DNA from: Phycisphaerae bacterium
GTDB lineage: Bacteria > Planctomycetota > Phycisphaerae > Phycisphaerales > UBA1924
DNA length: 64,000 bases
Direction of reading: 5' to 3'
Assembly (NCBI GenBank): GCA_030426395.1
Contig: JAUHYE010000004.1
Span: forward strand, 1-64,000
This document shows positions 31,853 through 40,323 of this stretch, in pieces. The notes below the pieces were generated by a model. That model searched no databases and was not told the DNA's origin. It saw nothing but the letters and a program-made list of their open reading frames with translations. The stretch's first letter is position 1, and each line of letters opens with the position of its first letter. The translations under genes were made by a program, and so were the position numbers.

Positions 31853-33283
31853 TCAGCTCTCGACCTTGAACGCCTCGAGGGCCCGCTCGCGGGCCTCGGC
31901 GTGGTCGATGATGGGCTTTGGATACCTGGTATCCTGGAAGAGCGACTCGTGCTTCCAAGGCTCGTGGATGCTGTCGCCTTCCACGCTTTCGAGTTCCTCA
32001 ACGAAGCGACGGATGTAGGCGCCGTCGGGGTCGAACTTCCTGCTCTGGCTGATTGGGTTGAAGATGCGGAAGTAGGGGGCAGCATCGGTGCCGGTGGCGG
32101 CCGACCACTGCCATCCACCGTTGTTGTTGGCTAGGTCGGCGTCGACGAGTTGCTCCATGAAGTACCGCTCGCCCCAGCGCCAGTCGATGAGCAGGTCCTT
32201 GGTGAGGAACATCGCCACGGCCATGCGTACGCGGTTGTGCATCCAGCCGGTCTGGTTGAGCTGGCGCATGGCGGCATCGACGATGGGGTAGCCGGTCTTG
32301 CCTTCACACCAGGCGGCGAATTCGTCCTTCGCCTTCTTGTCGGTGCGCCACTTGATGTCGTACTTGGGGTTGAACGCCTGGTGGCGGCATACACGTGGGA
32401 AGGCGAGCAGGATCTGTCGGTAGAACTCGCGCCAGATGACCTCGCTCATCCAGTGCACCGGGCCCTTGCCGCCCGTGTCGAGCTTGCCGTGATTGGCGTC
32501 CAGCGCGGCCTCGATGCACTGGCGGGGCGAGATGGCGCCGATCGCCAGGTACGGGCTCAGCGTGCTGGTGCCGTTGATGGCGGGGAAGTCGCGGTCTTCC
32601 TTGTATTGGGCGAGGCGATCCTCGATGAAGCTGCCAAGGCGTGCGCGGGCGTGGTCCTCGCCGGCCTTCCAGAGGTCGGGTCGGCCGGCCTGGGGGTCGT
32701 AGTTGCCGAATTGATCGGGGATGCCATCGGGCGTGGAGACCATCTCGGGTTGCTTCTTCGCGAGGCTCTGGGCTTTGGGGGCGTTGCCGTCGTTGTAGTA
32801 CGCGTACCACTTGCGCTTGAAGGGCGAGTAGACGGTGTAGGGCTTGTCTTCCTGCGTGCGCAGCTCGCCTGGGGGAACGACGCACTGGTCGTGGAAGCTG
32901 CGGACGGAAAGGCCGGCCCTTGCGAATGCGGCGGCGACCCTCGCGTCGCGGGCGCGTTCGTTGACCTCGTACTCCTCGTTGAAGAAGAGGGCGGTGCAGT
33001 GGTGCTCCTTGGCCAGGTCGAGCAGGTCGGTCTCGACGCCGTCGAAGGTGTCGCGCTCGATGATCTTCAGGGCGATGTTGCGGCCTTCGAGAGCCTTCGA
33101 GAGTTCGAGAAGGTTCCGCCGCAGGAAGCCCACGCGCGGATCGCCCCAGTCGTGCTCGCGCCATTGCTCGGGGCAGATGGTGAACACGGCCACCACGCCC
33201 TTGGAGGCCGCGGCGCAGGCGGCGACGAGCGCGGTGTTGTCGCGGGTTCGCAGGTCGGCTCGGAACCACATCAAGGGTCGCAT
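31853..33283 (-). CDS. phrB: deoxyribodipyrimidine photolyase
   Basis: MRPLMWFRADLRTRDNTAL...; FAD-domain ATGTDAAPYFRIFNPISQSRKFDPDGAYIRRFVEEL; YPIVDAAMRQLNQTGWMHNRVRMAVAMFLTKDLLIDWRWGERYFMEQLVDADLANNNGGWQWSA. Confidence 0.95.
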   Translation of the reverse strand: MRPLMWFRADLRTRDNTALVAACAAASKGVVAVFTICPEQWREHDWGDPRVGFLRRNLLELSKALEGRNIALKIIERDTFDGVETDLLDLAKEHHCTALFFNEEYEVNERARDARVAAAFARAGLSVRSFHDQCVVPPGELRTQEDKPYTVYSPFKRKWYAYYNDGNAPKAQSLAKKQPEMVSTPDGIPDQFGNYDPQAGRPDLWKAGEDHARARLGSFIEDRLAQYKEDRDFPAINGTSTLSPYLAIGAISPRQCIEAALDANHGKLDTGGKGPVHWMSEVIWREFYRQILLAFPRVCRHQAFNPKYDIKWRTDKKAKDEFAAWCEGKTGYPIVDAAMRQLNQTGWMHNRVRMAVAMFLTKDLLIDWRWGERYFMEQLVDADLANNNGGWQWSAATGTDAAPYFRIFNPISQSRKFDPDGAYIRRFVEELESVEGDSIHEPWKHESLFQDTRYPKPIIDHAEARERALEAFKVES

Positions 33284-34926
33284 TAGGCGGGCCTCACTTG
33301 TTTATGACCGTCGATGTCGCCAATGCCCAGCTTCTTGCGCAGGGCTGTGGCGGTGACTCGTATGGAGATCTTGTCTTCCTTGGGCATGCTGGTCACATTC
33401 TTCATGATGAGCGACATGCGGTGGTTGCGTTTGAATCGGTCCTCGTTGCGGATCAGAAAGTCCCAATAGAAGGTATTGAAAGGGCAGGCTTTGCCCTTGT
33501 CGGTTTCGCCATTGCGGGCCTTGTGGTCGTAGGGGCAACACTTGCAGAAGTTGGACATCTTGTTGATGTAGTTCGCGGCCCCGGCGTAGGGCTTGGTGGC
33601 CACGATGGGGCCGGCTTCGTCCGTGCCGTCGGCGTACATCGACATACCGATGGTGTTGGGCGTCGTCACCCAGTCGACGCTGTCGGCGTACATGCCAAAG
33701 TACCAGTCGCCGATGGCGCGAGGATGCACACCGGCGATGAGCGCGAAGTTGCCGGTGACCATGAGGCGGGGGATGTGGTGCATCCACGCGTAGTCCAGCA
33801 CGGGATCGATGCACTCCTTCATGCAACGCATATCAGTGTCGCCGGTCCAGTAGAAGTCGGGCAGGTCTCCGTGCTGGCCGAGCCAGTTGCGGTCGCGGTA
33901 GCCCGGGCCCTCGCGCCAATAGACGCCGCGGATGTACTCGCGCCAGCCGATGATCTGGCGGATGAAGCCCTCGACGGAGTTGAGCGGGGCGTTGTTGGTC
34001 CTGTACGCATCGAGCGCGGCATCGACGCACGTCTTGGGGTCGAGCAGCTTGAGATTCATCGGCACGCTGAGCTGGCTGTGGAAGAGCCATGGCTGGCCAG
34101 TCCACATCGCGTCTTCGAATTGGCCGAAGTCGCGCAGGCGGCGGGTGACGAAGTCGTCCAGGGCCTTCTTCGCATCCCTGGCGGTGACCGGCCAGCGGAA
34201 GTTGTCCAGCTTGCCGGGGGCGTCGGGGTATCGCGTGCTGACGAGATCGATGACCTCTCGCGTCACGGCGTCGGGCTCGAAGGTGAGCGGGGGTGGGGCG
34301 TTGGGCCCGTCCTTGCCGAATCTCTCGCGGTTGTCGTGGTCATAGTTCCACTGGCCACCCTCGGGCGTGCCATCGCAGTCGATGAGGACGCCCAGGGCCC
34401 TGCGACGCTCGCGATAGAAGTACTCCATCGTGAGTTCCTTGCGGCCGTCGGCCCACTCGTTGAACTCGTCGAGCGAGCAGGTGAAGTGCGTGTCCTCGAG
34501 GATCTCGGTCTCCACGCCCGTGGCGTCTTCCCACTTCTCGGCTTCCAGGTACACACGCCAGTCGCCGGGGTGGACGACGACGATGCGGTCGGGTTTCAGG
34601 GCCCTGGCGGCTCGCTCGACTTCGCCGGTCAGGCTGTGGGTGTTGCCGCGTTGGTTGACTGGTGTGTAGCGAACGCGGTAGCCCTTGGCTCGCAGTTCGA
34701 GCGCGAAGTGACGCATGGCCGAGAAGAACAGGGCCGTGCGTTGCCGGTGGCTGGGGCCGAGGGTGGCCTCCTCGTCGACCTCCATCATGAGGACGGCGTC
34801 GGCGTCCTTGTCAAGTGCGCGCAGGGCCGGGCTGCGACTGTGAAGCTGGTCGCCGAGCACCACCGCCAGGGTGCCCACCGGGCCGCGTACGTCGCCTGGC
34901 TGGAGATCGAATGCCGGCTTGCCCAT
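33283..34926 (-). CDS. cryptochrome/photolyase-related protein (FeS-BCP / PhrB-like)
   Basis: From MGKPAFDLQPGDVRGPVGTLAVVLGDQLH...; LMVTGNFALIAGVHPRAIGDWYFGMYADSVDWVTTPNTIGMSMYADG; candidate Fe-S cysteines FCKCCPYDHKAR...GKACPFN. Stop overlaps the phrB start (TAATG). Confidence 0.9.
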   Translation of the reverse strand: MGKPAFDLQPGDVRGPVGTLAVVLGDQLHSRSPALRALDKDADAVLMMEVDEEATLGPSHRQRTALFFSAMRHFALELRAKGYRVRYTPVNQRGNTHSLTGEVERAARALKPDRIVVVHPGDWRVYLEAEKWEDATGVETEILEDTHFTCSLDEFNEWADGRKELTMEYFYRERRRALGVLIDCDGTPEGGQWNYDHDNRERFGKDGPNAPPPLTFEPDAVTREVIDLVSTRYPDAPGKLDNFRWPVTARDAKKALDDFVTRRLRDFGQFEDAMWTGQPWLFHSQLSVPMNLKLLDPKTCVDAALDAYRTNNAPLNSVEGFIRQIIGWREYIRGVYWREGPGYRDRNWLGQHGDLPDFYWTGDTDMRCMKECIDPVLDYAWMHHIPRLMVTGNFALIAGVHPRAIGDWYFGMYADSVDWVTTPNTIGMSMYADGTDEAGPIVATKPYAGAANYINKMSNFCKCCPYDHKARNGETDKGKACPFNTFYWDFLIRNEDRFKRNHRMSLIMKNVTSMPKEDKISIRVTATALRKKLGIGDIDGHKQVRPA

Positions 34927-35058
34927 TGGCCAGCGTATGTGGCTTCGCCGTGACGTTTTCTGGCGCTGTGCGCTCGGCTCGGGCAACCGATCGCCGTCGC
35001 CGGGGCACCCCCAACCCACCAACCCCCACATGCGACCGCCGCGCCATATGCTGGACGC

Positions 35059-36156
35059 ATGGACACCGGCACCCAGGCAAAGCAGCCCGAACTGGCGATC
35101 ACCGCGTCGCGTCACCTCATCGAGTGGATGGCCGGCCTGGGCATCAGCCTCGGCCTGAGCACGTACCAGGCGGGCAAGCTCTTCCTCGTCGGCGTGCAAC
35201 CGAGCGGCCGCCTCAGTGTCTACGAGCGGACGTTCAACCGCTGCATGGGGCTGCACGCGTCGGCCGATGGCCAGACGCTGTGGATGGCCTCGCTCTACCA
35301 GCTCTGGCGGCTCGAGAATTACGTGCCCCAGGGGCAGGCCACGCCCGACGGCTACGACGCCTTGTACGTTCCCACCGTTGGCTACACCACGGGCGACGTG
35401 GACGTGCACGACATCGTGGTGCCAAGTGGCAGGCCGCCGGTGTTCTGCGTGACGGCGTTCAATTGTTTGGGGACAATCAGCGAGACGCACAGCTTCAAGC
35501 CCGTGTGGACACCGCCGTTTATCAGCGCGCCATTGGAGGCGCCGGTGGGCGAGGACCGCTGCCACCTCAACGGATTGGCGGCCGATCCTGCGACGGGCGA
35601 GCCGCTGTACGTCACGGCGGTCAGCAAGAGCGACGTGGCCGACGGCTGGCGCGATCGGCGTGATGGCGGGGGCGTGCTGATCGACGTGCGCACGAGCGAG
35701 GTCGTGGCCGAGGGGCTGAGCATGCCGCACTCGCCGCGCGTGCATCCCGATCACCCCGGCAAGGTGTGGCTGGTGAACGCCGGCACTGGGTTCCTGGGGT
35801 TCGTCGATCTCGCCAGTGGGCGATTCGAGGAGGTCGCCTTCTGCCCCGGCTTTGCGCGCGGCATGACGTTCGTCGGCAACCACGCCATCGTCGGCCTCTC
35901 GGCGGCGCGCGAGAACCGGACGTTCGAGGGCCTGCCGCTCCAGCAAAACCTGAAGGCCAAGGACGCCGAGGCCCGGTGCGCCCTGCACATGATCAACCTG
36001 GACACCGGCACCACCGACCACTGGCTGCGGCTCGAGGGCGTGGTGCGCGAGCTGTACGACGCCATCGTGCTGCCCGGCGTGCGGCGGCCGATGCTGCTGG
36101 GCTTCAAGACCGACGAGATCCGGCGGATGCTGCGGATCGAGGCGCCTAGCGCGTAG
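35059..36156 (+). CDS. TIGR03032-like conserved protein
   Basis: ITASRHLIEWMAGLGISLGLSTYQAGKLFLVGVQPSGRLSVYERTFNRCMGLHASADGQTLWMASLYQLWRLEN; HLNGLAADPATGEPLYVTAVSKSDVADGWR; MPHSPRVHPDHPGKVWLVNAGTGFLG. Confidence 0.8.
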   Translation: MDTGTQAKQPELAITASRHLIEWMAGLGISLGLSTYQAGKLFLVGVQPSGRLSVYERTFNRCMGLHASADGQTLWMASLYQLWRLENYVPQGQATPDGYDALYVPTVGYTTGDVDVHDIVVPSGRPPVFCVTAFNCLGTISETHSFKPVWTPPFISAPLEAPVGEDRCHLNGLAADPATGEPLYVTAVSKSDVADGWRDRRDGGGVLIDVRTSEVVAEGLSMPHSPRVHPDHPGKVWLVNAGTGFLGFVDLASGRFEEVAFCPGFARGMTFVGNHAIVGLSAARENRTFEGLPLQQNLKAKDAEARCALHMINLDTGTTDHWLRLEGVVRELYDAIVLPGVRRPMLLGFKTDEIRRMLRIEAPSA

Positions 36157-36221
36157 GTGTGCGGGGTGCAACCCCGGCACCTCTGTCTTGTACAATCGGA
36201 GAGATCAAAGGGAGAAGAGGT

Positions 36222-36866
36222 ATGAGAAGTCACTTGTGGATTGGAATATGTATGTTTTCGGTTGTCGGACTAGCCGCAGCGGGCGTCAGGGCGTCAACCG
36301 ATGTGCTGAGATACACAGGCATCGAGGTACATGAGGGAGCGATCGACGGAATCGATCTAGCCGGGCAGATCGCGACGGTTGAGATCGAGTTCGCGTCTGG
36401 CCTGGTGGCCTCCGACGAAACGTATAAACTGGGGAGTCTCATCTCAGCGCGTTATGAATTCTCGGACGCGGGCTTGTATGTTGTCGACAATCCACAGGAC
36501 ACACTGGAATTTGGCAACGTTAACGATTTCGACCTGTCATTCTTCGATTCCACCCTCGACCTACGTATGCTGAGCGGCGCTACGGCTGGTGATCAGCCGG
36601 GTTTTGATCCGCTCGATGGCGAGACGCTCGGGGAGTTCTTCCGCAGGTGGGGCGACGGCCACACGATCGATTTTACGTCATCGACCAACTTCCAGATGCT
36701 CAACATTTCGATCGGGGGGCTCAACGGTGGAGCGTCCTTCGTGACGATGGACATCGTGGGGCTGGGGCAAAGCGACGTGACGTTGACCTATGTGCCCGCA
36801 CCCTCGACAGGTGTGCTGCTTTGTGCTGGCTTGTACGTGCTGGGGCGCCGCCGTCGAGATCGTTAA
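36222..36866 (+). CDS. secreted protein with PEP-CTERM-like C-terminal sorting signal
   Basis: SD GGGAGAAGAGG before ATG 36222; signal peptide MRSHLWIGICMFSVVGLAAAGVRA; C-terminus VPAPSTGVLLCAGLYVLGRRRRDR (VPxP + TM + Arg cluster). Confidence 0.8.
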   Translation: MRSHLWIGICMFSVVGLAAAGVRASTDVLRYTGIEVHEGAIDGIDLAGQIATVEIEFASGLVASDETYKLGSLISARYEFSDAGLYVVDNPQDTLEFGNVNDFDLSFFDSTLDLRMLSGATAGDQPGFDPLDGETLGEFFRRWGDGHTIDFTSSTNFQMLNISIGGLNGGASFVTMDIVGLGQSDVTLTYVPAPSTGVLLCAGLYVLGRRRRDR

Positions 36867-36910
36867 GCACGTTACCACCTCAGAGCGTACTCACGCGGCG
36901 AAGACCTTGA

Positions 36911-37369
36911 CTATTCACACCCCGCGTCGAACTCGTTCTGGAACATTAGGAAATCGAAGATGGTGAGCGCGCCGTCGCCGTCCAGTTCGGCCCTGCAACT
37001 CACCATGTCGCGCCCGAAGACGACGCAACTCGAGCCGGCGTTCGTGCGGCCGCCCGGATCGGCCAACACGGCCCCGATGATCAGGTCGTCGATGCCGTCG
37101 CCATTGACGTCACCCGCCGAGGCCACCGAGCGGCCGCTGTGGTCGTCCGCGTCGGTGCCCTCGAGTCGAAAGCCGATGGCCCCGTCCAGGTCGGCCAGTT
37201 CGAGCACGGCGGGGAAGGGATCGCTGAGCGGGCCCTGGGCCAGGGCCGACGGTGCGAGCGTCGCCACGAGACCAACGTGCACGAGACCAACGGGCGCCGC
37301 CATCGGCAGGCCCGCAACAACAAGGAGCGCGGCCCGCCGGCCGTGCCCGGTGCTCTGTGCCAAACGCAT
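36911..37369 (-). CDS. small secreted protein with one FG-GAP-like repeat and a single-copy dockerin-like tag
   Basis: GGGAGGTCGAG-ATG; signal peptide to APSALAQ; DVNGDGIDDLIIGAVLADPGGRTNAGSSCVVFG; C-terminus CRAELDGDGALTIFDFLMFQNEFDAGCE. Confidence 0.82.
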   Translation of the reverse strand: MRLAQSTGHGRRAALLVVAGLPMAAPVGLVHVGLVATLAPSALAQGPLSDPFPAVLELADLDGAIGFRLEGTDADDHSGRSVASAGDVNGDGIDDLIIGAVLADPGGRTNAGSSCVVFGRDMVSCRAELDGDGALTIFDFLMFQNEFDAGCE

Positions 37370-37580
37370 CTCGACCTCCCCTGCCCCGGCGGCACGCCGG
37401 GCCGGGCCCAAGATACCGGAAACGAGCGGGCGTGTCAAGAACGATGGGCCGGGGATGGGTGGATTCGGCGGTCATCGGCCGGCGGGCCGCGGGAGGCGGG
37501 GTTCTGGGACCACCGGCGTCGGACCAGCCCCCATCGCAGCCGCGAAGGCCACGCCCGGGACCGCCCGGCCCGCTCCCATC

Positions 37581-37832
37581 GTTCCCCGAGTCTCTCGGGG
37601 CGTTTCATGAGCGATTCCCGTCGTTCCCCGAGCCTCTCGGGGCGTTCGGGGGGCGATGTCGGGCGTTCCGGAGGGCTCTTGAGCCGTTCCCAGAGCCATC
37701 CCGGGCATTCCGAAAGCCTCTCCGGGCGTTCCCAGATCTGTTTCGGGCGTTCCCGAATCCTCCCGGAGCGCTCCCGGAACCATCTTGGGAACGCCCGAAA
37801 CCATTCCGGGCGTTCCCGAAACCATTTTGGGA
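37581..37832. repeat. Array 1: 12 degenerate tandem units, exact 21-bp period
   Basis: Consecutive 21-mers include gttccccgagtctctcggggc, gttccccgagcctctcggggc, gttcggggggcgatgtcgggc, gttccggagggctcttgagcc, gttcccagagccatcccgggc, attccgaaagcctctccgggc, gttcccagatctgtttcgggc, gttcccgaatcctcccggagc, gctcccggaaccatcttggga, acgcccgaaaccattccgggc, gttcccgaaaccattttggga; internal dyads (CCCCGAG-tct-CTCGGGG). Confidence 0.93.
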
Positions 37833-37977
37833 GGAATAGCCGCGACGGACGAACCGCCCTCACGCCGTGCCAGGGCGGATTTTCAGGGTTATCACGGTCG
37901 GGGTTTGATAGAAAAGGCCCCGGACCGATATCCGGGTTTTGGATGGATTCTCCTGGGCGGCCCGTGCGGCGGGTTTC

Positions 37978-39375
37978 TCAGGAGCAACCCGCGTCGAACT
38001 CGGTCTGGAACGCCAGGAAGTCGAAGATTGTGAGGCTGCCGTCCCCGTCGAAATCGGCGATCGGGTCGCCCGCGTCGAAGGCGTTCTGGAAGGCCAGGAA
38101 GTCGAAGAGGGTCAGCTCGCCGTCGCCGTCCAGGTCGGCCCGGCAGTCGCCAACGGGGCCTCGGTACGCCCGGATGTCCGAGCCGACGCCGGCGATGATC
38201 AGCGTGCCGCCCTGGCCGATCGCGGGCCCGCCGATGTTGATGTTGCGCACGGGGACGCTCCAGCGTTCTTCCAGGCTCGAGTCGAAGCTGAAGAACCGGC
38301 CGGTGGCGAACTCGCCGTTGCTGACGTAGAGGTTGCCGTCGCGATCGCTGGCCATGCGCGGGCTGCCGGCGCCGCCATCGAGCGGCGGGCTCGAGCCGAT
38401 GACGTCGCCGGTGGCCGGGTCGATCTTCATGATGGCATAATCGCGGTCGATGGCGTAGACCGATCCATCGGGGCCGACCGTGAACTCGCTGGTGGTGGTC
38501 CACCCGGCCTCGACGCGCCAGCGGACGGTGATGTCCGGGCCGTTGTCGTCCAGCGCGTAGAAGTGGTCGACCGCTGGGTTGTTCTGGGTGCGCTGGACGT
38601 AGATGGTGCCGTCGGGCCCGATCATGGGCGTGGTCTGCACGGTGAAGCCTTCCATGAGCTCGCTCTCGACCTCGAACGCGCCGGTGGCCAGGTCGAAGCG
38701 CTTGACGCGGTGCCCGCCCACGGCCGCGTCGATGACGTAGACCTTGCCGTCATAGATGGCGCCGCCGCACGTGCCGCTGACCGAGCAGGAGCGATCGGCG
38801 GCCCACACGAGGCTTCCCGTTTCGGCGTCGAAGCGCTTGATGGTGCGAAAGTCGGCGGCGATGATGTCGCCGTCGTCGGCGAAGACCGCGCCGTCGTAGG
38901 CGCCCATCGTGGTCTCTTCGGTGCTGAACCACAGCGTGTCGCCCGTTGCGGCGTCGAGCGCATAAATCGGCGCCGACACGCTCGAACCGTTGCCCGCGCG
39001 AGAGGCGTACACGCGACCGTCCCTGACGCCCAGCACGGTGGTGGTCCAGTGGTCGGGGTCGGCTGGGATGTTGCGGAACCACAGCTCGTCGCCCGTGTCC
39101 AGGTCCATCGCGACGACGGGGCTGCGGTCGCTCTCGGGCGGGAAGGCCGACTGGCGCACCATGAACACGCGCCGGCCCTCGATCACCGGCTGCCAGGCGA
39201 TGATGCTGGTGCGGCCACCGTCCCAGAGGATGTCTGGGGAAGCCGGGCCAACTTCGCTCGTCTGGCCGTTGCGTTGGGCGTTGCCGCCCGAGTTGCTCCA
39301 GTCTTGTGCCAGGGCCGGCATCGCCAGGCCGCAGGCGAGCAAGGCCGAAACGGGCGCATGGATAGCGTGGTGCAT
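37978..39375 (-). CDS. secreted PQQ-like beta-propeller protein with C-terminal dockerin-like tag
   Basis: GGAGGAGGAACACG-ATG; signal peptide ...LACGLAMPALAQ; propeller repeats (VVAMDLDTGDELWFRNI, IYALDAATGDTLWFS); C-terminus CRADLDGDGELTLFDFLAFQNAFDAGDPIADFDGDGSLTIFDFLAFQTEFDAGCS. Confidence 0.9.
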   Translation of the reverse strand: MHHAIHAPVSALLACGLAMPALAQDWSNSGGNAQRNGQTSEVGPASPDILWDGGRTSIIAWQPVIEGRRVFMVRQSAFPPESDRSPVVAMDLDTGDELWFRNIPADPDHWTTTVLGVRDGRVYASRAGNGSSVSAPIYALDAATGDTLWFSTEETTMGAYDGAVFADDGDIIAADFRTIKRFDAETGSLVWAADRSCSVSGTCGGAIYDGKVYVIDAAVGGHRVKRFDLATGAFEVESELMEGFTVQTTPMIGPDGTIYVQRTQNNPAVDHFYALDDNGPDITVRWRVEAGWTTTSEFTVGPDGSVYAIDRDYAIMKIDPATGDVIGSSPPLDGGAGSPRMASDRDGNLYVSNGEFATGRFFSFDSSLEERWSVPVRNINIGGPAIGQGGTLIIAGVGSDIRAYRGPVGDCRADLDGDGELTLFDFLAFQNAFDAGDPIADFDGDGSLTIFDFLAFQTEFDAGCS

Positions 39376-39446
39376 CGTGTTCCTCCTCCGGCCAGTCATA
39401 CGCACCGCCCGGGCCGTGGGTTGCCCGGCGCGTGGATACCCCGGCC

Positions 39447-40220
39447 TTACTCGCAGCCCGCGTCGAATTCGTTCTGGAACGCGAGGAAGTCGAAGATCGT
39501 GAGCGAGCCGTCGCCGTCGAAGTCGGCGAGCGGATCGCCCGCGTCGAACGCGTTCTGGAATGCGAGGAAGTCGAAGAGGGTCAGCTCGCCGTCGCCGTCG
39601 AGGTCGACGCGGCAGGCCACGCCGATGACCAGTTCCAGTTGCGGGTGCAGGGTCTCGTCGGAGAACTCCAGGCTGCGGAAGTAGCCGTAGCGCGAGGCGC
39701 CGGCGCCGAACTCGGTGAGCTGGGCGACGGCGAAGCCGTTGTTGGGCGCCCCCGCGGCGATGGCGCGGACGAGTTCGGTCACGTCGTAGTCGAGCCAGCC
39801 GACCGAGCCGCTGGCGCCGACGCGGCGGCTCTCGTTGCCGGCGCGGTCGCCGTTCTCGGGCCTGGTGTCCCACGTCACCGTGCCGGCGTCCCAATCGCTC
39901 AGGAGCGCGAACACGTCGTCGCCCAAGCCGCCGGCGGCGGGCTCGGTGCGGTGCTGGTACACACGCAGCGTGGCGCTCTCGATGGCGTCGGGCTCGATCA
40001 CGTCGCTCAGGTCGAACTTCAGGTAGATCCGGCCGAAGCCAAGCCCCCAGAAGCTGCCCTTGCCCGCGGCCAATTCCTCGGCCGAGCCGAAGTTCGTCGC
40101 GGGCTGGCTGCTCTCGACGTAGGTGTCTTCGGTGGCCAGGCGGATCTCCTGGGCGGCGGCGGGGCTCGCGCTCAGGCCGGCGGCCAGCAGCGTGGCGGTG
40201 ATCGCGGGAACGGGCTTCAT
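39447..40220 (-). CDS. secreted DNRLRE-type (carbohydrate-binding-like) protein with C-terminal dockerin-like tag
   Basis: MKPVPAITATLLAAGLSASPAAAQEIRLATEDTYVESSQPATNFGSAEELAAGKG...RIYLKFDLSDVI..ATLRVYQ; C-terminus CRVDLDGDGELTLFDFLAFQNAFDAGDPLADFDGDGSLTIFDFLAFQNEFDAGCE. Confidence 0.9.
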   Translation of the reverse strand: MKPVPAITATLLAAGLSASPAAAQEIRLATEDTYVESSQPATNFGSAEELAAGKGSFWGLGFGRIYLKFDLSDVIEPDAIESATLRVYQHRTEPAAGGLGDDVFALLSDWDAGTVTWDTRPENGDRAGNESRRVGASGSVGWLDYDVTELVRAIAAGAPNNGFAVAQLTEFGAGASRYGYFRSLEFSDETLHPQLELVIGVACRVDLDGDGELTLFDFLAFQNAFDAGDPLADFDGDGSLTIFDFLAFQNEFDAGCE

Positions 40221-40323
40221 GTGCATCCTCTCCGGGCTTGTGGCCTCTGGGTTCTGGCCCAATGATCTCTCAGAGCCGGATACGCCGGGGGCGGAGCCCG
40301 CGTGACAGCGAGCGGGCGGAGGG

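Noticed and set aside
34927-36195. N-terminal extension of the 970-aa minus ORF (33283..36195)
   Set aside because: It runs antisense through the TIGR03032-like gene; the photolyase-related protein starts sensibly at 34926 (MGKPAFDLQ).
37255-37300. Short duplication cacgagaccaacg(tg)cacgagaccaacg
   Set aside because: Encodes GLVHVGLV in the signal peptide of 36911-37369; likely simple codon-level duplication, not a separate element.
37139-38329. 396-aa plus-strand ORF with heptad repeats (SRSQSHPGH...SGRSRNHFGR)
   Set aside because: Openness follows from the 21-bp repeat period and antisense of tagged genes; several frames are equally open and none has a clear start context, so the DNA/RNA repeat explanation is preferred.
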